In this document: in pieces, positions 43,022-53,340 of the stretch
How the letters are laid out: each line of letters starts with the position of its first letter
Numbering within the stretch: the stretch's first letter is position 1
From: Dermanyssus gallinae
Taxonomy: Eukaryota > Arthropoda > Arachnida > Mesostigmata > Dermanyssidae
NCBI GenBank assembly: GCA_003439945.1
Contig: QVRM01005654.1
Coordinates: 204,109 to 268,108, forward strand
DNA length: 64,000 bases
Direction of reading: 5' to 3'
The notes under the pieces: generated by a model
What the model was told of the DNA's origin: nothing
Seen by the model: the letters and a program-made list of their open reading frames with translations, nothing else
The model's database searches: none
Position numbers and translations under genes: made by a program

Positions 43022-43804
43022 TATCCCATCATAATGCAGTCACAACACTAACCTATCTGCAACGATGACGTAATATATATAAATATATATATTGTGTGAT
43101 GTTTCCGTGGCAAAGGGACCGTATGTGGATGCATTCAGATGTTTCCGGCTACAACTGGCGATTCAAACGGCGCCTCATACGCCAGGTAGGCAGTGGAAGA
43201 GCGGACCATCCGCAACGCATATGGTCGTACAAATATTGCGAAGAGGTTTTGTGACTGTTGCACTGCCACAACTCACAACCCCAACAGGCACGACCTGGTT
43301 GCAGACAGACTACCCGCAAAACTGCTTGTGTGATTTGTAACGAGACTGAAGGGAGTATACAAACTTTAATTTAGTCCCATAGGCATTATAGGTACGAAGT
43401 GTGTAGCATAACAAACACACTGATACCATATGATAGTACCGCACAGTATATAACATAGCAAAATTGTACATTAGGACAGCCCAGCATGTAAGTATACATG
43501 TGGTGTTAATTTAAGTATAGATAGCTAGTGCTACTACCATACCTATGTAGTACGAATTAAAGTAAACAATTTATGTACTTTAGTCGTAATTCATTATTCA
43601 GATGGTAAGATTATAACGCAGCGAACGCATTGTAGATTAGCCGCTTGAGGTCGGAAAGTGATCGAGCTCTTCTAGAGTAAGCAGCCGAATCACCCGGCGG
43701 TCCTAAATTCCAGTATGGCTACTATCTTCACAAGAGGCACTCAGCAGGCTTACATCGGCTTCAGTCTGGTCCACTGCGGTGAGAATGACTTAGTAGAGCG
43801 GGAG

Positions 43805-43945
43805 CGTCTACGAGGTCGGCCGCGTTTCAATCCTCATCAACAAAGCCGGCATCGTATCGATGAAATCGCTGATGACTATCGGCCAACTAAAAAACACAAC
43901 GTTCCCTGCGAATACTCGCTTTTTCGTGAACAACAAATTGGTTAC
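43805..43945 (+). pseudogene. SDR / KWLRD junction, separated piece
   Basis: Plus strand: GAGGTCGGCCGCGTTTC, SDR NNAG region (AACAAAGCC), then ATGAAATCGCTGATGACTATC into the KWLRD module. This is the 3' part of a copy like 12221-12799; its 5' part is inverted next to it. Confidence 0.65.
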
Positions 43946-43951
43946 GTAGCT

Positions 43952-44342
43952 TTCGTACTTTTTCGGCCATCGAGGTTACCGCGGCCGCACTCGAAACGTC
44001 ACACTCGTAGGCGAATGCCGAACCTCCTTCATCTTGAACGAGTTGAGCCGTTTCTTGTGCGCCGTTCAGGTTCAAATCCTAGACGACGATTCGCGCTCCG
44101 CGGAAAGCCAGTTCGAGACAGAGCAGGCGACCGATCCCGCTGCCTCCGCCGGTGACGAGAGCCACATCGCCGCGGATATCCTTCAGGCGCCAGCGCTTGA
44201 ACAGCTTGTCGAGCACAAAACTCGCGAACAGGTACCACATGAACGCGAGACAGCCGAGCACGAATCTGGTCGCTGCCAGAACGATCCCAAAGTTCACATA
44301 GGCGCCAATCAAAGACGCCAACGCAGCAAAACTCACCGACAT
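43952..44342 (-). pseudogene. SDR N-terminal half, copy 3 (inverted)
   Basis: Minus strand from MSVSFAALAS with VTGGGSGIGRLLCLEL; the Trp of IVVWDLN is TAG here. It ends at AAAGTACGAAA, exactly the base where the plus-strand piece at 43805 takes over, so an inversion broke the copy. Confidence 0.75.
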
Positions 44343-44639
44343 CTTGGACTGCAGCGTCTCGACCCCCCTCGGGCCGAACGCCGGGGTCGTGCGACGGGGC
44401 GCTTCGTGGCACATCTTACTACGATGACTGCTCCAACTAATACGACTTCGACCACTACCACCACGATGACGGTCGTCACTGCCGTCGCGTGTGTTGAGAA
44501 CTTTTTTTGGGTGTTCGGTCTGTATTGATGGTGCCGATCGGTCGAATCTTTCACCGTCGTCTCCTCACGCAAAGCTTCGTCGGCGTGCCGGGTCCTGCGA
44601 TGACACTAAGAAGCTCGGTTCACTTCCATAGGTTCCAAA

Positions 44640-44880
44640 GCAGGAGTAAAGCAAGCACTAGATTTACTAAAGATAGTACAAGAGAACGAGATCGATTTTG
44701 GAGTTCAACTGCGTTGGACGGGACTATTTTTTCTGCTCGTCGAGGATTCCGGTCACGATGCGTAGGTGCTTTGCGAAGACCACGAACGCTCTAGTGCCAA
44801 CTCGGGGAGAGGAGATGGCGGGAATTTCCATACGACGATGACCGAGGACCGAGTCTCCAGAAATACAACCGGTACATACT
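44640..44880 (-). promoter_or_regulatory. Shared promoter/leader module, reverse copy d
   Basis: Same module between U1 copy 3 and SDR copy 3; its TATA element is changed (ATTTTTTC on the plus strand instead of ATTTATC). Confidence 0.45.
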
Positions 44881-45218
44881 CTGACTTTTCCAGTTCGTCG
44901 GAGGGGTCTGGCCTTGGTCCTCTGACGCTGACGGATCTCGCGAAGTTTCTGTTGGTACATGTCCTTAGGGACGTCCAGCACTTCAATTATTTGTTCAAAC
45001 TCCGGCTTACTGTGCTTCGTGAACCGCCTATGGCCCGTATGCACGCCCGAGAGAATGTAAACGGCTGTTCCAAGGTAAAAGGCGGCCACTCGGAAGGCAG
45101 CTTCAAGTGCATACGGTCCCGAGAAAAAGGGCCAAATATGTTGGCAAACCACTTCCCGTTGCATTAGCGCTAGAATGTACGCAAGAATAACGTACATTTT
45201 GATCGAGTAGAACTGCAT
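44724..45218 (-). CDS. U1 small membrane protein, copy 3
   Basis: Starts MQFYSIKMYVILAYILALMQ at 45218 and stays open to 44724. It agrees with copy 2 through the hydrophobic and acidic parts and the IRQRQRTKARPLRRTGKV stretch; the last part is shifted by a small deletion (CATCTCC for CATGCCACCTCC). The conserved core with a free C-terminus fits the view that the coding exon ends at the GTATGT site. Confidence 0.5.
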   Translation of the reverse strand: MQFYSIKMYVILAYILALMQREVVCQHIWPFFSGPYALEAAFRVAAFYLGTAVYILSGVHTGHRRFTKHSKPEFEQIIEVLDVPKDMYQQKLREIRQRQRTKARPLRRTGKVRVCTGCISGDSVLGHRRMEIPAISSPRVGTRAFVVFAKHLRIVTGILDEQKK

Positions 45219-45239
45219 AGCTGCGGTGGCTGTGTAAAG

Positions 45240-45470
45240 CAAGCACTAGATTCACTAAAGATAGTGCAAGAGAACGCGATCGATTTTGGAGTTCAACTGC
45301 GTTGGACGGGACTATTTATCTGCTCGTCGGGGATTCCGGTCATGATGCGTAGGTGCTTTGCGAAGACCACGAACGCTCTAGTGCCAACTCGGGGAGAGGT
45401 GGCATGGCGGGAATTTCCATACGACGATGACCGAGGACCGAGTCTCCCTAAATACAACCGATACAATGGA
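45240..45470 (-). promoter_or_regulatory. Shared promoter/leader module, reverse copy e
   Basis: Upstream of U1 copy 3, with plus-strand TATTTATC at about 45311 (ATAAATA on the minus strand) and the initiator CAACTGC. Beyond it begins repeat B, as at 9725 on the left. Confidence 0.5.
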
Positions 45471-46385
45471 TCAGCACAATGGCCCATATACGCACCACAG
45501 CAAATGTCCTTTGGCTTTCCTTCGGCGTTTAGGACAACACGCCTTTATCTCCGCCTTAGAGAAGCATGACATGTGTGGTGGGACGCAGTAGAACGCTCCC
45601 GCTCTACTAAGTCATTCTCACCGCAGTGGACCAGACTGAAGCCGATGTAAGCCTGCTGAGTGCCTCTTGTGAAGATAGTAGCCATACTGGAATTTAGGAC
45701 CGCCGGGTGATTCGGCTGCTCACTCTAGAAGAGCTCGATCACTTTCCGACCTCATGCGGCTAATCTACAATGCGTTCGCTGCGTTACAATCTTACCATCT
45801 GAATAATGAATTACGACCAAAGTACATAAATTGTTTACTTTGATTCGTACTACGAGTATATAGGTATGGTAGTAGCACTAGCTATCTATACTTAAATTAA
45901 AACCATATGTATACTTACATGCTGGGCTGTCCTAATGTATCAATTTTGCTATGTTATATACTGTGCGGTACTATCATATGGTATCAGTGTGTTTGTTATG
46001 CTACACACTTCGTACCTATAATGCCTATGGTACTAAATTAAAGTTTGTATACTCCCTTCAGTCTCGTTACAAATCACACAAGCGGTTTTGCAGGTAGTCT
46101 GTCTGTAACCAGGTTGTGCCTGTTGGGGTTGTGAGTTGTGGCAGTGCAACAGTCACAAAACCTCTTCGCAATATTTGTACGACCATATGCGTTGCGTATG
46201 GCCCGCTCTTCCACTGCCTACCTGGCGTATGAGGCGCCGTTTGAATCGCCAGTTGTAGCCGGAAACACCTGAATGCATCCACATACGGTCCCCTTGCCAC
46301 GGAAACATTACACAATATATATATATATATATATATATTCCTTGTTGCAGATAGGTTAGTGTTGTGACTGCATTATGATGGGATA

Positions 46386-46622
46386 ATGGCGGCTTCCCTC
46401 GTGTTGTCAATGAGGTCGTGGAGGTCAGCGGGGTCTTTAGCTAAATGCGTAGTTAGAAATGTCATAGAAGTTGGAAATGTTCAGGGAAGAAAGCCAGGCC
46501 CTGTGATTACCCTAGATAGCAACCCCGCACTCCGAAAGCGTTGTTTCCGCAAGATGATAACAACAACCAAAGCGCCAGGTCACGTCGATGCAATCAGTTT
46601 TATGTATCCTAATTATCTGCCG
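46386..46622 (+). pseudogene. KWLRD-module gene, 5' part; 3' part at 53369-53517
   Basis: MAASLVLSMRSWRSAGSLAK to SFMYPNYLP, then a LINE pair inserted in the codons for NYLPW. The remaining part resumes at 53369 (WKVVPMTIGQLKNTTF), with the usual missing C in front of WTTD and stop. Confidence 0.6.
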
Positions 46623-46630
46623 TTAACAAG

Positions 46631-47932
46631 ATGGCGGCGCCCAGCAGTGCGTTGTGTTTTGTATGTAGCTCCGTGATAAAGAGCTCGTGTGAGTGGACCC
46701 AGTGTCCTACCTGTCTTGTGGGTGTAGCCCATGTGAAGTGCTCATCACCGCGCACCGATGTAGGGGCAAACCAGCCCGCTCGGTGTCCTGGATGTCCGGA
46801 ACTGGAGGGCACCCGCTCAAACGACGCCCTGCTTGAGATCCTGCAGCGGATTAGTCGCCTTGCGGCGGCAAATACAATCCGAGTGTCGGAACTTGAACAA
46901 GTTGTCTCCCAGCTCCGTCCCCATCCCACCGGGAACAACGTGAGCACAACGAGAGTGGAGAACGAGGCGAAAAAGCAAGTGGCACAAGGCACCGGCGGCG
47001 GCTCAAATGTTCCCGCCAAGCTCATAATTGGTTTGAATGTCTCATATGCGGCCACCGTCACTCGTACTGTTGGTAAACAAAACCAACAGCAACAACAGTG
47101 CCAGAGACAGCAGAGACATCGAGAAGAGAAACCGCAGCAGCAGTCGAAGCAGACGCCTCTCACAGACGTCGCCAAGAGTGTTGTTGATCTTGGTCAACAG
47201 CGCCAGCAACGGCGCGATGAGAGAGCGGTTGAGCGGCAGCAACAACAGCGGGAGAAACTGGAGAAGAAAGAGAGGCCGGCGCCGGCAGTAGAAAGTGACG
47301 TCACGAGTCCGCTTCAGCCGGGCGACCAGGCTATAGAGACAACGGACTGTACAGAGACAGCAAAGGAAGATCAGCTGGACAACGAAGGTTTCCAGCTGGT
47401 GGAGAGACGAAACAAAAAGAAGAGGAAGCTCGCGAGTGAGAGTGGCGGATCGGCCAGCAACAGCCCAGAGATGCAGGATGGACGCCTGGGGCCGAGCCAG
47501 GGCGATCTCTCCCAAATTCACAAGCGAACAACAGGGGAAAAACGTGAAACTAGCGCGATAAGGAAGCACCGTCCTCTTCAAGCAGGAAGTGCAGTCGTAG
47601 ACTTAGATGAGCTAACATTGTGTGGAAACCGTGTGCTGCCTATGAAGGCTCTCCGTTTGGAGGGCTTCAGCCGAAAAGCGTCGGCAGAACAGCTGCGTGG
47701 TTGGCTAACCGGAAGACATACTGTAGTGCGTGCTATTTGGAAACTCAAAGTTTCCCGGCCGGACTCCGTCTTCTGCGTGGCCTTTGGTGATGATGATTTT
47801 AGTAAAGTTTCGAGTAGCGCCTTCTGGCCGAAAGGCGTGAGTTTCCGGCGCTGGTTGGGGGCTCCGCCGGTCCAGACTAGAGTATGCGAAGAGTTTACTG
47901 ATGGGCATGATTTAACAGCTAGACAGCAATGA
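46631..47932 (+). CDS. LINE ORF1: PHD-type finger, Q-rich linker, RRM-like domain
   Basis: 433 residues. A C4HC3 finger is formed by C9, C12, C25, C28, H34, C37, C52 and C55. Residues about 150-260 are Gln/Arg/Glu-rich and probably coiled. The C-terminal part (about 335-420) reads LRLEGFSRKASAEQLRGWL, VVRAIWKLKV, VFCVAFGDDDF and WPKGVSFRRW, the RRM-like pattern of CR1/Jockey-type ORF1 proteins that bind element RNA. It ends with TGA at 47930 in the same phase as ORF2; the 16 codons that follow are open. Confidence 0.85.
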   Translation: MAAPSSALCFVCSSVIKSSCEWTQCPTCLVGVAHVKCSSPRTDVGANQPARCPGCPELEGTRSNDALLEILQRISRLAAANTIRVSELEQVVSQLRPHPTGNNVSTTRVENEAKKQVAQGTGGGSNVPAKLIIGLNVSYAATVTRTVGKQNQQQQQCQRQQRHREEKPQQQSKQTPLTDVAKSVVDLGQQRQQRRDERAVERQQQQREKLEKKERPAPAVESDVTSPLQPGDQAIETTDCTETAKEDQLDNEGFQLVERRNKKKRKLASESGGSASNSPEMQDGRLGPSQGDLSQIHKRTTGEKRETSAIRKHRPLQAGSAVVDLDELTLCGNRVLPMKALRLEGFSRKASAEQLRGWLTGRHTVVRAIWKLKVSRPDSVFCVAFGDDDFSKVSSSAFWPKGVSFRRWLGAPPVQTRVCEEFTDGHDLTARQQ

Positions 47933-47977
47933 CGCCTTCTGCCAAGGCAGCTGCATGCTGCTCGCAGCTGCAAATTA

Positions 47978-50731
47978 TTGCTTTGGAATTGCGAAGGTTT
48001 ATCTGGGGCTTTACAGCTAGCACCAGAGCGTTTGTTTGATGATGTGGACATTGTACTCTTGACGGAGACTTTCATGCGGAAGGAAGTGCATTTCGATGAG
48101 ATGCGAGGTTTCCATCTGCTAGCAAGTCTTCCAGACGGAGGGCGGGGAAGACCAGTAGGTGGACTTTCAATCTATTTACGAGCAGGGTCACCCCGAATGC
48201 AATGTGTGTGTCGAGGTGAGTGTTATATGACACTCACCTCAGGTAGTTTCAACCTCGCATTGTTCTACCTGCCACCTCATTACGATGATGTTGACGTTGC
48301 CGATGCGATCAGAGCTGGTCTAGCGGGACTGAACCTCCAGCTACCCACTCTGGTCGGCGGCGACTTCAAGTGTCGTATTGATAGTGGCGCCACCGACAGG
48401 AAGGGCGATGTGCTTCTTAAGCTTCTAGAAAACAGAGGCCTGCATTGCGCAAATGGGCGTGATAAATTCACGTATGTTTGCCAAAGTGGAAGAAGCACTA
48501 TCGACCTTCTATTTCACAATCTTCAACATCCGACGGAATTTCAAGGATGCGAGGTACTTGATATTCCAGCACGGAAGCACCTGCCGGTGCTGGCGTCTCT
48601 GTGTGTGCCTGGCCAGGGACGCGCCCCACGTCGGCAGCCGAGAACGTACTGGTCTAGGCAACTAGATTTGCGTGTATTGACGCGCGAGTTAGAGCTGCTG
48701 AGATCAACTTCTGACATTGAACAAAGCAACCACGCTTTGGAGGCCACTGTCAAGACAAAGACGGGCGCGGCCCTGGTTTACACAGGCCTGCTACTTAAAC
48801 GTCGGGAAGTCTTGGGGCTCCTGCGCCGAGCACGGGCTCTACACCCCGACCCCCAGGTAGTTGCTGATCGTAGGGCGCTCTATGGCCGACATAGAGCAAC
48901 CTACAAGAAACTGTTTGTGGAGAGTAAGCGCCGGTATGATGAGGAGGAGGAGTTTCGTTTGCTTGAGAGAGCAGAGCGCGAACCCCATGTCTACATTGTT
49001 CGCCGGCAAAACAGAAGCATGCACAGCATGACAAAGAAGCAGTTGCGGCAGCACTTCACTGCCCTTCTGCTCGATGCAAACGCCCCCGCGCCTAACCCAG
49101 TTATTGAGCAATCGCTCATTCTGGAGCAGCACGATATGAATTCGCCGTTAACGGTGGAGGAAGTTGTGCAGATCTTGCGCGGGTTACCCAAGAAAAAGAG
49201 TAGTGGTCCTGATGGGATCTATTACGAACATTGGGCTAAGTCGTCCGATGTTTTAGCGGAGAAGCTGTGTAAGCTGTTTAATCAGATACTCAGCGGGGGA
49301 CACATACCCCAGGTTTGGTACGAGGCCAGGCTTACTGTGCTATTCAAGGGCAAAAACGGTGACAACGTGGACGATCCAAATCTCTATCGGGGTATCGCGT
49401 CGGAACGCACTCTCAAGAAAATCTTCGCCAAGTTGATTATCTCGAGGGCGCTTCCAACTGTGGAGAAGGCCTTACCTCCGGAGCAATTCGGATTCAGGAA
49501 AGGTCGAGGTACACAGGACGTACTCCAGTCGGAAGTTGAACGGGTGCTGGCTGTGCCCGGGGGTCACTTGTACGCCGTCTTTATCGATTGTGTCAAGGTC
49601 TTCGACAAAGCTCCCCGTCACCTACTAGTCGATTCATTTCGACATGCTGGGGTGGGTGGTTCTTTCCTACGAGTGCTCTCCAGCTTCTTTGCTGAAGACC
49701 GCCTTGAAGTAAACGTAAGGGGCGAAGACACCTTGCAGCTCTGTCAAAACGTAGGGACCCCCCAAGGGGACCCTCTCAGTTGCCTGGCATTCGCCTTGCT
49801 CATCGCAGACCTAGCTCGCCATGTGCGGGAGGAGTTTAGAAACGCCGTCGTCGTCATGTATGCGGATGACATAGTAGTGGCCCACCGGGACCGCGGTGCC
49901 ATTCGTCGAATTGTCGGCGACGTCGAAAGTTACCTTCACCGTAAGGGCCTGCAAATAAATGCGCGGAAGACGAAAGCCATGAAGTTTCGCCGTGGGGGTC
50001 GATTGGCCGCAGCAGACGTAATACCCTGTTGTGGCCAACCGCTGGAGTTTGTCAACTCTTTCCCGTATTTGGGTCTAAGGCTACACTATACGGGAACGAC
50101 CTTTACCCAGCACATCGGCGACAGGTGTCGAGCGGCTATTACCTCTATTCACACAGAGGTGAGAGACCCTCGACGACTGTCTTTGAGTGCGGCCGTGCGT
50201 CTTTATGAGCTTAAGATTGTGCCAATGTTGAGCTACAGACTTGGCAGGGTGTGGGGCCATCTTTCAGCGGCAAATTTTGCGCAGCTAGAAAGATGCTTCA
50301 CAATATATATGAAGCGGGTCCTTTGCTTACCCCGGACGGCAAAAAGCCGCTTTGTGTACCTGCTAGCGGGTTGGGGGCCGGCAGTGAAAACAATCAGAGT
50401 CATGCTTAGGTCACCTATTACTGGACCACTTCAGCAATTTTTGTTGGAGTGGCAGGGAAAAGTGACCGAGGCCTCGGCAGAGGTAGCGCAATTGGATGTG
50501 TACCTCGACAGGGAGCTTTGGGATGGAATGGCTTGCACTAGCCGGCACGTGTACACAAGATACATTGTGCATGGCTATCATCACTTGGTATGTTCGACCC
50601 AAGGATTTCACCAAGTTGACGATCAATGTCGTTGCCGGTTCTGCTCGCAAATATGCGCTAAATACCACGCAGCGAGCTGCCAGAAGCATCGGCGGTCTTT
50701 GCACTTTTTCGCCGGGTGGGACGGTCGCTGA
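47978..50731 (+). CDS. LINE ORF2: APE endonuclease, RT, Cys/His tail
   Basis: 917 residues, no stop. It is in phase with ORF1 and has no ATG before the endonuclease start (LLLWNCEGLSG): the first in-frame ATG is in LTETFM, after the catalytic Asn. Endonuclease: WNCEG, LTETF, GGDFKCRID (usual GDFN has Lys for Asn), STIDLLF and ARKHLPV. RT: KKSSGPDGIYYEH, YRGIASERTLKKIFAKL, LYAVFIDCVKVFDKAPR (motif A), GTPQGDPLSCLAFALL (motif B), VMYADDIVVAH (motif C, about residue 628), QINARKTKAMKF (D). The tail is VHGYHHLVCSTQGFHQVDDQ and CRCRFCSQICAKYHAASC. Confidence 0.9.
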   Translation: MLWNCEGLSGALQLAPERLFDDVDIVLLTETFMRKEVHFDEMRGFHLLASLPDGGRGRPVGGLSIYLRAGSPRMQCVCRGECYMTLTSGSFNLALFYLPPHYDDVDVADAIRAGLAGLNLQLPTLVGGDFKCRIDSGATDRKGDVLLKLLENRGLHCANGRDKFTYVCQSGRSTIDLLFHNLQHPTEFQGCEVLDIPARKHLPVLASLCVPGQGRAPRRQPRTYWSRQLDLRVLTRELELLRSTSDIEQSNHALEATVKTKTGAALVYTGLLLKRREVLGLLRRARALHPDPQVVADRRALYGRHRATYKKLFVESKRRYDEEEEFRLLERAEREPHVYIVRRQNRSMHSMTKKQLRQHFTALLLDANAPAPNPVIEQSLILEQHDMNSPLTVEEVVQILRGLPKKKSSGPDGIYYEHWAKSSDVLAEKLCKLFNQILSGGHIPQVWYEARLTVLFKGKNGDNVDDPNLYRGIASERTLKKIFAKLIISRALPTVEKALPPEQFGFRKGRGTQDVLQSEVERVLAVPGGHLYAVFIDCVKVFDKAPRHLLVDSFRHAGVGGSFLRVLSSFFAEDRLEVNVRGEDTLQLCQNVGTPQGDPLSCLAFALLIADLARHVREEFRNAVVVMYADDIVVAHRDRGAIRRIVGDVESYLHRKGLQINARKTKAMKFRRGGRLAAADVIPCCGQPLEFVNSFPYLGLRLHYTGTTFTQHIGDRCRAAITSIHTEVRDPRRLSLSAAVRLYELKIVPMLSYRLGRVWGHLSAANFAQLERCFTIYMKRVLCLPRTAKSRFVYLLAGWGPAVKTIRVMLRSPITGPLQQFLLEWQGKVTEASAEVAQLDVYLDRELWDGMACTSRHVYTRYIVHGYHHLVCSTQGFHQVDDQCRCRFCSQICAKYHAASCQKHRRSLHFFAGWDGR

Positions 50732-50915
50732 AGTGTTTAAATTGTATAAAAGGAATGAATTGTATTGAAATGATGTACCATCTTGAAATGCAATGTTATT
50801 GCGAAATAAACCATATATATAATTATATTATGGTTTATTAACACCCAGGTTGGGTAAATTTTAAATACGTACATCAGTCTGAATCAGTGGTTTTTCTGCG
50901 TCACTGGATCTTCCC

Positions 50916-51779
50916 TCATCTTGCGAGTTCAGCTATTGATTGCACTGCTGGACATGCTGCGGCGTGGTATCTATCACAATGGCCTAGGCATCTCGCGCAC
51001 CTACAACACTCCTGAGGATTGTGGAATTCTTGTGTGCTACATAACACGTGATGGAACCCGTGGGCTGCAAATGCCGTAGTGAGATGCCTATTTTTATATC
51101 CGGCTGCTCGCCAGGTTGTACTCCTCATCACTATCGTCGTGTATATTCCTATGTCTATATCCTTTAATTTTTCCCCCCACTTCATAGTGTAGGCCACGAA
51201 GGCCGTCGTCTTAGGTAAACCCCATTTTACTTGTAATTCCTGTGTCATTAGAGCCCCCCCTTCTAATATATGAACTATTCTATTCCTACAAGAGTTAGCT
51301 AACCCCAAAACCCGCTTCATGAAGAAAAATCGAACTCTATCTAGTAACTGTAGATCTGCCTCTCCTAATTTCTCCCATATAAGTGATACACCAAATGTTG
51401 CTATTGGTTCAATTTTAATCTTGAAAAGGGCGGACGCGGTATGTATTGACAACATTTGCGGGTTTTTATTGCTGCTGCCGCTCTAATGGCTGTTCGCCAA
51501 TCGACCTCCTCTTCTAAATTTTACTCCTACTGTCTTTTGCCAGTTAATACTAAGTCCCATCTCGTCCATATAATCGATTAGCCGTTCTAGTCTCTGCTTA
51601 ACCCTAAATAAACTCCTGCCATAGATCGCAATGTCATCGCCATACATTAATGTATTTGCCCACTCTCGGGTCCACCCCTGCCTCACCCGGTTAGGTAGCC
51701 CTCCCAGTAGTACCGAAAAAAGCAACGGGCTAAGTCCGTCTCCTTGGGCCACGCCTGTAGTTTGCTTTACTCTTCCCAC
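50916..51779 (-). pseudogene. LINE ORF2: RT motifs B-D and Cys/His tail
   Basis: 51779-51483: TTGVAQGDGLSPLLFSVLL (motif B), LMYGDDIAIYG (motif C with Gly for Ala) and INWQKTVGVKFRRGG. A stop and shift near 51480 precede 51455-50916, which reads IEPIATFGVSLIWEKLGEAD, MKRVLGLANSCRNR and the tail HGFHHVLCSTQEFHNPQECC, RCARCLGHCDRYHAAACPAV. Confidence 0.85.
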
Positions 51780-51898
51780 AATCCCTATACCGTTGTCGAT
51801 GTATACTGTAGTCTCCCCAAGAATGGTACTTAAAAGATTTAGTAAGCGATACGGAACTCCCTACAAGGCTAACTTTTCTATAATCCTACTTCGTGGCG

Positions 51899-53340
51899 CT
51901 AAGTCAAAGGCAGCTTTAAGATCAATATTGCGTACAACGGTCTTCTAGGTTCTGATAGAGTTTCCCAAATTTCTGCCAGCAACTGGCGCAGGGCCGTATG
52001 GGTCGACTTCGACCTTCTGAACCCATGTTGTTCTTCTGGTATTGCGTTTCTGGTTTCGAGGTAATGCTCTAGTCTATCTGATATTATTCCCGAGAAAATT
52101 TTATATGGGCAACTCTTAAGTGTTATGCCTCTCCAAGATTCCGGCTCAGTTTCTATGCCTTTTCCTTTTGGTATGACAATCAAGGTATCCTCCTTCCACG
52201 CTTTTGGTACTTCCCCGGATTTTAGGCACTCGTCAAATAAAGCTTTCCAGCATGGCGCGAGTGCCAGCGTTTGCTTTAAATGCTCGTTTCGTATCATATC
52301 GTTCCCGGCAGCTTTGCCTCTAGGCGCCCTTTCAATTGCCCTAACAACGTCTTCGATTGTGACTGGTCGAATTACCCATTCCCGTGCAAGTTCTATTTCG
52401 ACGTCCCAAGGCCTGTTGAATAATGTTATTTCCTTTGGGGTAGTATTGGCTCCCTGCAGCACACTAGCAAAGTGCTTAATTAATCGCCCAGTCTCCACTG
52501 GGCACTGCCGTTTTCTTTTTTGTTTTAGCCACTTGTGCGGTTGTTTCTCTGCTTCTTGCAACAGCGCCCACTCCTGACTTTCCCAGTATTTTTGTTTCTC
52601 TTCCTTGTATGCCTTTTGTGTCATTTTCTTTACCATACTTGCGAACGGCCTTAATACAGGAAACATCTTCACATATTCTCTAGTTAGTCTGTTGGCATCT
52701 TTCGCTGCTCTACACCGATCGTTAAACCAGGGCCTTCCTTTTCGTTCTTGGCGAGGAACCAGTGCACCTTTTATCAGATTCGTCAATTTACGCTCATATG
52801 ACTCTATTTGAATCTCCCCTGGTGGGCACACTTCCCCCACTCCCTCTAAGAAGATCTTTCTATCTAGTCTTGTCCCGGTCCCCGGCCTACGGCTATACTC
52901 CCTACTACTACTAACTTTAAATGCCATTTCCATACGTATATGCCTTCTAAGCCCCGCTCCTTCCCTAAATGATGTATTTTCTCCCAAAAATATTATATCC
53001 TCTGCGTTTCCGTCGGTGGCAAAAACGTCAATTACTGACGCCCCAGTACTACATTCAAACGTGTTTAGGCCTGGCTCGCTGACTAACCAGCATCCTATCT
53101 CCGTTATAATATCTAAAAATGCTTCAGTTCGTTCCAGATTACCCCTATCCAACCTCGCATTGAAATCCCCCGCTAGAATCATCGGTGCCTTTCTCGGCAC
53201 CGCTTCAACTCCAAGCATGATACGCTCTGTCATGACTTCAGTGGACTCTACACCTGCCGGTTTAACATAGGCTGCCACAATTTCAAACTCCCTCGACGCT
53301 ATTGCTACTAAGTTTTTGGCTATTATTCCTATTGTCATCT
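51899..53340 (-). pseudogene. LINE ORF2: partial endonuclease, linker and start of RT
   Basis: From inside the endonuclease: IVAAYVKPAGVE, LAGDFNARLDRGN, GASVIDVFATD and GLRRHIRMEM. Linker, then APRGKAAGNDMIRNEHLKQT, VIPKGKGIETEPESWRGITL and EEQHGFRRSKSTHTA. The frame is lost at LYAI just ahead of motif A (DLKAAFDLAP in the next frame). The first residues in this frame before EFEMTI come from flanking repeat B. Confidence 0.85.

Larger units (their letters stand above)
37135..43800 (+). repeat. Composite repeat B, copy 4 (forward, split)
   Basis: The most complete B copy once the mariner (38993-40270) and R1 fragment (40734-41186) are removed. In order: an unassigned part, relic RT (37885-38605), (TA)n at about 38443, sequence of unknown nature, a long (TA)n at about 41885-41940, tRNA-like stretch, LINE tail (42360-42521), antisense KWLRD module (42655-43021), then 43022-43800 with no gene. 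Confidence 0.85.
46623..50812 (+). mobile_element. PHD-finger APE LINE, apparently full length
   Basis: Starts TTAACAAGATGGCGGCGCCC directly after the target duplication and ends with GCAATGTTATTGC, GAAATAAACC and (AT)n. Two long open frames in the same phase (46631-47932 and 47978-50731) cover PHD finger, RRM-like domain, endonuclease, RT and Cys/His tail. The 5' UTR would be only about 8 nt. It is the best-preserved LINE of the window. Confidence 0.9.

Noticed and set aside
46631..47932. Gln-rich protein with zinc finger could be a host transcription factor.
   Set aside because: It sits at the start of a LINE with target duplications and ends in the RRM-like pattern of LINE ORF1 proteins, directly followed by ORF2.
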